From contig VGLJ01000015.1 in the NCBI GenBank assembly GCA_016866775.1, positions 16,672 through 80,671 on the forward strand: a DNA stretch of 64,000 bases, in the 5' to 3' direction. Of this stretch, positions 9,858 to 18,407 are shown piece after piece. This DNA comes from Candidatus Rokuibacteriota bacterium. GTDB taxonomy: Bacteria; Methylomirabilota; Methylomirabilia; Rokubacteriales; CSP1-6. A program made the translations under genes and the position numbers. Numbering within the stretch: position 1 is the stretch's first letter; each line of letters opens with the position of its first letter. Under the pieces are notes generated by a model. That model was not told where the DNA came from. It did not search any database and worked only from the letters and a program-made list of their open reading frames with translations.

Positions 9858-11179
9858 ACGGCCACCGGGCTGTCGCCGGGCGCCTTCGACGGGCGGCCCA
9901 GGACGGTTTCGAGGAGCAACGTGCCGGTCGTGCGTGACGCGATGAACGCCGGCTTGATGTCGAACGGGTTGCGCTCGAGGTGCGCTTTCCACCGGCCGAG
10001 CGAGACGCCGGTCTGCACGAGGCCCTTCAGCATGCCGACGTCGTTCGTCGTCCAGATGTCGCTCGACGGGCCGAGGATGATCGCGCCGGTCAGCCGGTCG
10101 CCGCGGAAGAGCAGCTTGCGGTACGCCGGGCGGTCCTTGCGCAGCCCCGTGATCGTCTCAGCCTTCGCGTCTTCCCACGCGCCGAACGACGCGACGTCGA
10201 GGTGGCAGACCTCGACGATGTTCGCGAGCAGGCTGCCGCGGTAGCGCACGTTCTTCCCCGCCATGTTGGCGCCGACCACGCGCCCGTGCTCCTGCGCCGT
10301 CGGCTCGATGGCGTGCACCGCGGCCTCGCCCGTGACGACGTCCTTGCCCTCGGCGACGTCCCCGGCGCCGTAGACGTTCGGGACGTTCGAGCGCAGCTGG
10401 TCGTCGACGACGATCGCCCGCTTGATCGCGATGCCGGAGTCCTTCAGCCACTCGAGGTTCGTGCGGATGCCCGTCGCCATGATGACGACGTCACCGGCGA
10501 TGTCCCCGCCCGACTTGAAGCGCAGGCGCTTCTTGCCTTTCGCGTCCTCGATCCCCGTCACCGCGCTGTTGGTCCGGATCGTGACGCCGCGCTTCTGCAG
10601 CCACTCCTGCACGAGCGCCGCCCCGGCGTCGTCCACCATGCGCGGCAGGATGCGCGGCGCGATCTCGACGATCGTCAGCTTTGCGCCCAGCGCCAGGATC
10701 GAGTTCAGGATCGTGAACGCGATGAAGCCGGCGCCGACCATGACCACGTGCGTGCCGGCCTGGACCTGCGCGATGACCCCGCGCGCTTCCTCGAGCGTCC
10801 AGAACGAGTGGACACCCTTGCCGTCGGCGCCGGGCACCGGGGCCCGCACGGGCGAGGAGCCCGTGGCGATCAGGCAGTCGTCGTACTCGACCCTGGTGCC
10901 GTCGTCCAGGGTGCAGGTGTTCGACTTGATGTCGAGGTTGGTGGCGCGCCGGCCGAGGTGCGTCTTCACCTGCCACTGCCCGAGCACGGCCGCGGTCGCC
11001 GTGAACACGTGCGACTCCGCGATCGAGCGGTCCAGGTAGTACGGCAGCACCATCCGCGAGTACGGCCGCTCGGCGCTGACGAGCGTGATCTCCGACTTCT
11101 CCTGCTCCTCTTCCCGGATCGTCCGGATCGCGTTGATGCCCGCGGTGCCGCCGCCGATGATCAGATGGCGCACCGGCAT
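9854..11179 (-). CDS. aorC: FAD/NAD(P)-binding oxidoreductase subunit of the AOR complex (AorC-like)
   Basis: A 441-aa flavoprotein of the pyridine nucleotide-disulfide oxidoreductase type. The N-terminal FAD motif is IIGGGTAGINAI. The second nucleotide-binding motif is VVMVGAGFIAFTI near residue 146, and the FAD-contacting segment is PNVYGAGDVAEG near residue 268. No redox-active CxxxxC pair is visible, so it resembles NADH:rubredoxin or ferredoxin reductases. Its ATG touches the stop of the polyferredoxin gene and its stop overlaps the start of the AOR gene. It should move electrons between NAD(P) and the polyferredoxin subunit. Confidence 0.87.
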   Translation of the reverse strand: MPVRHLIIGGGTAGINAIRTIREEEQEKSEITLVSAERPYSRMVLPYYLDRSIAESHVFTATAAVLGQWQVKTHLGRRATNLDIKSNTCTLDDGTRVEYDDCLIATGSSPVRAPVPGADGKGVHSFWTLEEARGVIAQVQAGTHVVMVGAGFIAFTILNSILALGAKLTIVEIAPRILPRMVDDAGAALVQEWLQKRGVTIRTNSAVTGIEDAKGKKRLRFKSGGDIAGDVVIMATGIRTNLEWLKDSGIAIKRAIVVDDQLRSNVPNVYGAGDVAEGKDVVTGEAAVHAIEPTAQEHGRVVGANMAGKNVRYRGSLLANIVEVCHLDVASFGAWEDAKAETITGLRKDRPAYRKLLFRGDRLTGAIILGPSSDIWTTNDVGMLKGLVQTGVSLGRWKAHLERNPFDIKPAFIASRTTGTLLLETVLGRPSKAPGDSPVAV

Positions 11180-11679
11180 CAGACGACCCTCCCGTCACCC
11201 AGTAAGCGCACGCCGCGCTCGGCGGCGAAGTCCGCGAGCCAGTCGGCCGTCGCCACCTCTTCGTAGGTGATCGCCGCGGTCGGGCACGCGTCCGCGCAGG
11301 CAGGATCGCCGCCGCAGAGGTTGCACTTGAACGCCTTGCGGGTCGACGTGTCGTAGAACATCGTCCCGTACGGGCAGGCGATCGTGCAGAGCTTGCAGCC
11401 CACGCACGTGTCGTCCATCACGTCCTTCGCGCCGGCGGCGTTGATGGTGATGGCGCCGACGGGGCACGCGGTCATGCACCAGCCCTCCGCGCACTGCGTG
11501 CACGTGTAGGGCGCGTACGACGTGTGGCCCTCGAAGGGCGACACGCGGATGACCGACTTCGCCGGCTGGAACTCGCCGGTCTGCATGTACGAGCACGCGA
11601 TCTCGCAGCGGAGACAGCCGGTGCAGCGCGTGGGGTGGATCTTGAGGACGCGGGTCGGGAGCGCGGTCAGGGTCGCCAT
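11179..11679 (-). CDS. aorA: Polyferredoxin subunit with four [4Fe-4S] motifs (AorA-like)
   Basis: A 166-aa iron-sulfur protein with four cysteine clusters in DmsB/NrfC style: CTGCLRCEIAC, CTQCAEGWCMTACP, CVGCKLCTIACP and CNLCGGDPACADACP. It lacks a signal peptide, so it works in the cytoplasm as the electron wire between the AOR catalytic subunit and the FAD subunit. It is the first of three tightly coupled genes in the order A-C-B. The GYD gene stops 1 bp before this gene's start. Confidence 0.9.
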   Translation of the reverse strand: MATLTALPTRVLKIHPTRCTGCLRCEIACSYMQTGEFQPAKSVIRVSPFEGHTSYAPYTCTQCAEGWCMTACPVGAITINAAGAKDVMDDTCVGCKLCTIACPYGTMFYDTSTRKAFKCNLCGGDPACADACPTAAITYEEVATADWLADFAAERGVRLLGDGRVV

Positions 11680-11680
11680 C

Positions 11681-12007
11681 TCACCGTTTCTTTCGTGGGG
11701 TGCGCTTCGCGGGTCGTCCGTTCGTCTCGAGGCCGTCGATGAACTGGTCGAGCGGGATCGCCGCCATCGTCATCCCGTGCACGCCGCCGCGCGCGCCGAG
11801 CTCGACCGAGATCCGGGAGATGGCGGCGTTGCTCGGCGCGTCGATGACCGTGACGAAGTCGTAAGGACCGAGGACGGCGTACTGCGCGACCACACGGGCG
11901 CCCATGCGCTGGACGTCGGCGTTGACCTTCTTGATCCAGCCGGGGCGCTCGCGGAGGACTTTGCGCCCCGATTCGGAGAGCGTGCTGAGCATGACGTACA
12001 GACCCAT
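11681..12007 (-). CDS. GYD-domain protein
   Basis: A 108-aa protein with the short GYD-domain pattern: MGLYVMLSTLSESG at the start and YAVLGPYDFVTVIDAP in the middle. The family is a ferredoxin-like alpha/beta fold of unknown biochemical role. The start was chosen because AAGGAGG lies about 10 bp upstream of this ATG. It is immediately upstream of, and probably cotranscribed with, the AOR genes. The C-terminus is basic (KRTPRKKR). Confidence 0.85.
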   Translation of the reverse strand: MGLYVMLSTLSESGRKVLRERPGWIKKVNADVQRMGARVVAQYAVLGPYDFVTVIDAPSNAAISRISVELGARGGVHGMTMAAIPLDQFIDGLETNGRPAKRTPRKKR

Positions 12008-12026
12008 GCGACGAGCGCCTCCTTGA

Positions 12027-12977
12027 CTATGGCGATTGCGGAGCAGCGAGCGCGAGTATAGCAAAGGCGCTGAGCTTCGCGAGCGCCTCGGCGCACATGT
12101 CGAGCATGGAGAACTGCGCGAACGCGTGCAGGCCGTCCTCGTAGACGTGCAGCTCGGTCCGCACGCCGGCCTTCTCGAGCGCGGCGGCGAAGAGGCGCGA
12201 GTCGTCGAGCAGCGGATCGAGCGTGCCGACGACGAGGATCGAGGGCGGAAAGTGGTGGAGATCGCCGACGAGCGGATTGAGATACGGATCCTCGGCGCGG
12301 CCGCGGTCGCCGACGTAGTGGTCCTTGAACCAGTCCATCACGTGCCGGGACAGCACGAGGTCGCGCGTGCCCCACGCCGTGATCGCCGGCGTGTCCTCGT
12401 GCGTGAACCGCCCGTAGAGGAGCAAGACGGCGCGGAAGCGGACCGGCGCCCGGTCGTCGCGCAGCGTCAGGATCGTCGCCGCGCTGAGATTCGCGCCGGC
12501 GGAGTCGCCGCCGATGAGGAGACGTGCCGGGTCGGTGCCGAGCTCGCGCGCGTGCGCGCCGAGCCAGCGTGAAGCGTCGACGCAGTCGTCGAGGCCCGCG
12601 GGATACGGGTGCTCGGGCGCGAGCGCGTAGTGGAGCGAGAGGACACGCGCGCCGATGCCGGCCGCCAGCTCGCGGGTGAGGCGGTCGTGGGTGTCCGGGC
12701 TGCCGATGACGAAGCCGCCGCCGTGGAGATAGAGGAGGCCTGGACTGGCGGCGCCGGCGTTGCGCGGGACGTAGAGCCGCGCGGGGATCGCGCCGCGGCG
12801 ACCCGGGATCGTGAGGTCGCGCCGCTCCGCCATCTCGGGGCCGCCGTGGTTCAGCATCGCGAAGAACGCGTCGCCGCGGCGGCGCGCCTCGGCCACCGGA
12901 AGCTGCCACATCCGCGGCGCGTCGGCGGGGATCGCCGCGCGCATCATCGCGATCAAGCCCTGCACCTGAGCGTTCAC
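12027..12977 (-). CDS. Alpha/beta hydrolase, hormone-sensitive-lipase (HSL/family IV) esterase
   Basis: A 316-aa esterase. The oxyanion-hole motif LYLHGGGFVIGS and the nucleophile motif LIGGDSAGANL mark the HSL/family IV group. The acid residue is in GTLDPLLDDS and the His in DGLHAFAQF. The GTG start is preceded by GAGGAGG and an open frame without homology lies further upstream. It hydrolyses short-chain esters; the natural substrate is unknown. It is divergent from htpG with a gap of 33 bp. Confidence 0.9.
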   Translation of the reverse strand: MNAQVQGLIAMMRAAIPADAPRMWQLPVAEARRRGDAFFAMLNHGGPEMAERRDLTIPGRRGAIPARLYVPRNAGAASPGLLYLHGGGFVIGSPDTHDRLTRELAAGIGARVLSLHYALAPEHPYPAGLDDCVDASRWLGAHARELGTDPARLLIGGDSAGANLSAATILTLRDDRAPVRFRAVLLLYGRFTHEDTPAITAWGTRDLVLSRHVMDWFKDHYVGDRGRAEDPYLNPLVGDLHHFPPSILVVGTLDPLLDDSRLFAAALEKAGVRTELHVYEDGLHAFAQFSMLDMCAEALAKLSAFAILALAAPQSP

Positions 12978-13010
12978 ATGGCCTCCTCGAGCGTCTGCTA
13001 TTAATACCGT
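12978..13010. promoter_or_regulatory. 33-bp divergent gap between esterase and htpG
   Basis: Both starts face away from this short spacer. It contains TATTAAT (13000-13006), a possible -10 for htpG that would give an almost leaderless message. The upstream element must then lie within the esterase coding region. This is weak evidence from base composition only. Confidence 0.3.
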
Positions 13011-14930
<1,920 letters not shown>

Positions 14931-14939
14931 AGAGATGAG

Positions 14940-14972
14940 GCGTTCGAGCGCCGGCTTCGCCGACGCAATCGG
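14940..14972 (+). repeat. Repeat family B, left fragment next to the IS element
   Basis: GTTCGAGCGCCGGCTTCGCC followed by GACGCAATCGG matches the end of the intact family B repeat at 29802-29912 (read inverted). The other half of the repeat resumes at 16450, on the far side of the IS110 element. It begins 9 bp after the htpG stop. Confidence 0.75.
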
Positions 14973-15201
14973 TCATGTCCCCCGGGGGGACACCCATGCG
15001 GCCATGAAAATCGGGGCGTAGCATAACGCTGCGTCAGGGAGCCGGAGACGTCGAAATTGGAACTGGTGCCCTCGAACCCGAGGCGCAATCTGACGTAGGA
15101 GCCTTTCGGCACCCCGCAATGTTGCCCCGGAGCACGCAGAGCAAACTCGCCCCCACCGAAGCTCCTGCGGCCCCTGACGACACGGGCGATCGAAGGCGGC
15201 G
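14973..15201 (+). ncRNA. Presumptive IS110 bridge RNA region
   Basis: In IS110-group elements the noncoding left end upstream of the transposase encodes a bridge RNA whose loops pair with target and donor DNA. This 229-bp region has several potential stem-loops. It also contains GGCGCAATC (15082-15090), which matches the intact family B repeat at the position of this insertion and differs by one base from the left flank here. That match is suggestive of a target-binding loop. RNA boundaries are not determinable by eye. Confidence 0.5.
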
Positions 15202-16441
15202 ATGGACCGGGTGATGGAACGCTGCGCCGGCCTGGATGTGCATCGCGATAGTGTGGCGGTCTGTGTGCGGGTGCCCGGCCCGCGCGGAGAGCGGGGCCAG
15301 CATGCCCGCACCTTCGGCACCACCACCGCCGATCTGCTCGCCCTGCGCGATTGGCTGGAGGCCCTGGGCGTGACCCACGTCGCCATGGAGAGCACGGGCG
15401 TGTACTGGAAACCGGTGTACTACGTGCTGGAGGACACCTTCGAGTGTCTGCTCGTCAATGCCGTCCACCTCACGCACGTCCCCGGCCGCAAGACCGACGT
15501 GCAGGACTGCGTGTGGATCGCCCAGGTGCTGGAGCACGGGCTGCTGCGGGGCAGCTTCGTGCCGCCCCCCCCTGATTCGCGATCTGCGCGATCTCACGCG
15601 CTACCGCCGCGTCCTCACGGACGAGCGCACGCGCGAAGCCAATCGCTTGCACAAGTTGCTGCAGGGCGCGGGCATCAAACTCGCCTCCGTGGCCTCCGAC
15701 GTGCTCGGCGTATCGGGCCGCGCGATGCTCGCGGCGCTCGTGCAGGGCACGACGGACCCCGCCGTGCTCGCCGACCTCGCCCGCGGCAAACTGCGCCGCA
15801 AGCTTCCCGCGCTCCGCCAAGCCCTCGCGGGCCGCTCCCGAGCGCATCACGCCTTCCTCGGCGGTCAGATCCTCGCCCACCTCGACTATCTCGATGAGGC
15901 CCTCGACACGCTCACCGAGCAGATCGGCGCGCTCCTCGCCCCTTTCGCGCAGGGGATCGAGCGGCTGGACACCATTCCGGGCTTCAGCCGCCAGACCGCT
16001 GAAGAAGTCGTGGCCGAGGTCGGGTTCGACATGACCGTCTTCCCGACTGATCGCCACGTCAGCAGCTGGACGGGCCTCTGTCCCGGCCACAACGAAAGTG
16101 CGGGCAAGCGCCGCTCGGGCCGCACCCGCAAAGGCAACCGCTGGCTGCGCCGCACGCTGGTGCTCGCCGCCCACGGCGCCCGCCGCACGCGCGGCACGGC
16201 GCTGGCGGCCCGCTACCAACGCATTGCCCGCCACCGCGGGGAGAAGAAAGCGCTCGTCGCAGTCGCCCACGCACTCCTCATCACCGCCTACCACGTCATC
16301 AAGGAGCAGGCGACCTACCGAGAACTCGGCTTCGATTACAACGACCGACGCGACGCGGACCGCGCTCGCCGTCGCGCCGTCGCTCTCCTCGAACGTCAGG
16401 GCTATCGTGTCTCGCTCGAGCACACCCCTGCGGCCGCGTGA
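15202..16441 (+). pseudogene. IS110-family DEDD transposase, frameshifted at a C8 tract
   Basis: The N-terminal RuvC-like DEDD domain starts MDRVMERCAGLDVHRDSVAV (first Asp in GLDVH). MESTGVYWKPVY and GRKTDVQD follow, all typical IS110 motifs. After residue ~123 the frame is lost at a run of eight C (15565-15572). The second part, from PLIRDLRDLTRYR to the stop at 16441, continues in another frame. It includes the transposase_20 segment DTIPGFSRQTAEEVVAEVG and the catalytic-Ser region HVSSWTGLCPGHNESAGKRR. Removing one C restores a ~413-aa transposase. It may be inactive, slip-expressed, or a base-calling error. Confidence 0.85.
15565..15572. other. C8 tract at the transposase frameshift
   Basis: Eight consecutive C; seven would keep the transposase in one frame (FVPPPLIRDLRDL). 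Confidence 0.7.
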
Positions 16442-16449
16442 TTTTCAGA

Positions 16450-16537
16450 GCAATCGGATTCCTGGGGGAGGCAGGGAGGAGCACGCCGTCGGGCGTGCGA
16501 CGACCGCCGGAAGGGGGGCGAAGCCCCCTCCGGGGAT
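16450..16537 (+). repeat. Repeat family B, right fragment next to the IS element
   Basis: The sequence from GGGGGAGGCAGG to GGAAGGGGGGCGAAGCCCCC matches the reverse complement of 29802-29880. It ends with a strong hairpin (GGGGGGCGAAGCCCCCTCC) that abuts the stop codon of the mmsB-like gene at 16537. Together with 14940-14972 it formed one repeat before the IS inserted. It lies between convergent genes, so it may act as a terminator. Confidence 0.75.
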
Positions 16538-17439
16538 CAGACGGGCGAGGAGCCACTCGACGGCTTCAGGAACTGATAGATCGCGGTGAAGTCCTTGCGC
16601 CCGAGGCCGTGGGACGACGCGAGGCGCAGCACCTGCTGCGCGGCCGGCGAGACGACGACGGGGATCCGCAGCTCGCGCGCGGCGTTGACCGCGAGCCCGA
16701 GATCCTTCGCCATCAGGTCGGTCATGAACCCGCCCTCGTAGTCGCGGCTCGACGCCGCGCGCGGCACCAGGCCCGGCACCGGGTGCGCGGCTTCCATCAC
16801 CCACGTGTTGCCGGACGACTTCGAGATCACGTCCGTCAGCACCTTGTGATCGACGCCGAACGCCTCGGCGATGCGGAACGCTTCGCTCACCGCCACCGCC
16901 GCCACGCCCGCAATGAGGTTGTTGCAGATCTTGGCCACCTCGCCCGCGCCCACGGGCCCGACGTGGATGATGTTCGCGCCCATCGCGGCGAGCGCGGGGC
17001 GCGCTTCCTCGACGTCGCGCGCGTCGCCGCCGATCATGATCGCCAGCGTGCCGTCGATCGCCTTCGGCACGCCGCCGGAGACCGGCGCGTCGATGAACCT
17101 CACACCTTTCGCGCGGACGGCCTCGGCCACGCGCCGCGAGACCGCCGGGTCGATCGTCGACATGTCCACGCAGAGCTTGCCGGCGGCCACGCCTTCGAGC
17201 ACGCCGCCCTTGCCCTGGTACACCGTCTCGACGTGGGACGAGGACGGCAGCATCGTGATGACGAGGTCGGCGCCGCGCGCCGCGTCCGCGCTGGATTTCG
17301 CCGCGGTCGCGCCGGCCTTCACCGCGGCGTCGAGCGCCGCGGGCACGATGTCGTACGCCGTGACGGCGAAGCCCTTCTTCACGAGGTTCGCGAGCATCGG
17401 GCCGCCCATCGTTCCCGTTCCGATGAATGCGATTTTCAT
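16537..17439 (-). CDS. mmsB: 3-hydroxyisobutyrate dehydrogenase-like NAD-dependent dehydrogenase
   Basis: A 300-aa beta-hydroxyacid dehydrogenase. The Rossmann motif is IGTGTMGGPMLANLVKKG, the substrate motif is DAPVSGGVPKAIDG near residue 118, and the catalytic Lys is in GAGEVAKICNNL near residue 168. It probably oxidises 3-hydroxyisobutyrate in valine degradation or acts on a close analogue. It is a paralogue of the dehydrogenase at 4412-5296 but clearly diverged. Its stop is at the edge of the family B repeat. It is divergent from the EamA transporter gene with only about 20 bp between likely starts. Confidence 0.85.
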   Translation of the reverse strand: MKIAFIGTGTMGGPMLANLVKKGFAVTAYDIVPAALDAAVKAGATAAKSSADAARGADLVITMLPSSSHVETVYQGKGGVLEGVAAGKLCVDMSTIDPAVSRRVAEAVRAKGVRFIDAPVSGGVPKAIDGTLAIMIGGDARDVEEARPALAAMGANIIHVGPVGAGEVAKICNNLIAGVAAVAVSEAFRIAEAFGVDHKVLTDVISKSSGNTWVMEAAHPVPGLVPRAASSRDYEGGFMTDLMAKDLGLAVNAARELRIPVVVSPAAQQVLRLASSHGLGRKDFTAIYQFLKPSSGSSPV

Positions 17440-17459
17440 GCGCGCTATCATCACGGGCT

Positions 17460-18356
17460 GTGTCCGGCCCGTCAAGTCCGCGCGCGGTGCGCGGCTTCCT
17501 GCTGATCGCGCTCGCCGCCGTCTCCTGGGGCACCACCGGCACCGCGACGACCTTCCTCGTCCGCGACACCGCGGTGAGCCCGCTCACGATCGGCGTCGCG
17601 CGTCTCGCCGTCGCGGCGCTCGTGCTGGCCGCCCTCGCGTGGATCGGCGGGTCGTCGCGGATCGCGCGTGCCGATGTCGTGCCCTGCCTCGCCATGGGCG
17701 CGTGCATGGCCGTCTTCCAGGCGGGCTACTTCACCGCGGTCGTGCTGGTCGGGGTCGCGCTCACGGCGCTGATCGCGATCTGCTCGGCCCCGCTCGCGAT
17801 CGCGGTCCTCGCGCGCATCGCGCTCGGCGAGCGCCTCACGCGGCGCGCGGCGCTCGCGCTCGTGATCGGCGTCACGGGCACCGCGCTGTTGATCGCCTTC
17901 CCGCGCGGCGTCGCGGACCTCGCGCCGCGCTTCACCGCCGGCGTCGCGCTCGCCCTCACCGCCGGCGTGGCGTACGCGGTGTACGTCGTGATCGCGAAGG
18001 CGAGCGTGGCGCGCTCGGCGCCGCTGCCGCTCGCGGCGGCGACGTTCCTCGCCGGCGGGCTGTGGCTGGCGCCCGCGCTGCTGTGGGCCGAGCCTTCGGC
18101 CCGGCAGATCGCGACGGGCTGGCCGCTGCTGCTCTACCTCGGCGTCGTGACGACTGGCCTGGCGTACGCCGCCTACACGACCGGGCTCACCAGCGTGTCG
18201 GCCGCCGCCGCCGGCATCGTCTCGCTGCTCGAGCCGCTGACCGCTACGCTGCTGGGCGTGCTCCTGTTCGAGGAGCGTCTGGGCGCGATCGGCGTCGCCG
18301 GCGCCGTGCTCCTGCTCGGCGCGGTCGCCATGCTGGTCCGCGAAGAGACGCGCTGA
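17460..18356 (+). CDS. EamA/DMT-superfamily transporter
   Basis: A ~298-aa membrane protein with ten hydrophobic segments in two repeated five-helix units, the drug/metabolite transporter (EamA) architecture. The first helix reads GFLLIALAAVSWGTTGTATT and the last LGAIGVAGAVLLLGAVAML. The conserved EamA end, EPLTATLLGVLLFEERL, is present. The start is uncertain: an ATG at 17427 would overlap the divergent mmsB start, so a GTG at 17460 (or 17487) is preferred. The substrate is unknown; the family exports small metabolites or amino acids. Confidence 0.82.
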   Translation: MSGPSSPRAVRGFLLIALAAVSWGTTGTATTFLVRDTAVSPLTIGVARLAVAALVLAALAWIGGSSRIARADVVPCLAMGACMAVFQAGYFTAVVLVGVALTALIAICSAPLAIAVLARIALGERLTRRAALALVIGVTGTALLIAFPRGVADLAPRFTAGVALALTAGVAYAVYVVIAKASVARSAPLPLAAATFLAGGLWLAPALLWAEPSARQIATGWPLLLYLGVVTTGLAYAAYTTGLTSVSAAAAGIVSLLEPLTATLLGVLLFEERLGAIGVAGAVLLLGAVAMLVREETR

Positions 18357-18407
18357 CCCGCTCATCTTTTCCCGCGCCGTGCCGATACCTGGTCGGGGAC
18401 CGCCCTC

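Larger units (their letters stand above)
14973..16457 (+). mobile_element. IS110-family insertion sequence inserted in a family B repeat
   Basis: This is a ~1.48 kb element with one DEDD-type transposase gene, a 229-bp noncoding left end and a very short right end, the layout of the IS110 group. The 8-bp GCAATCGG occurs on both sides (14965-14972 and 16450-16457), and the flanks together rebuild one family B repeat. There are no terminal inverted repeats, as expected for IS110. Exact ends within the 8-bp repeat cannot be fixed from one copy. Confidence 0.8.
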
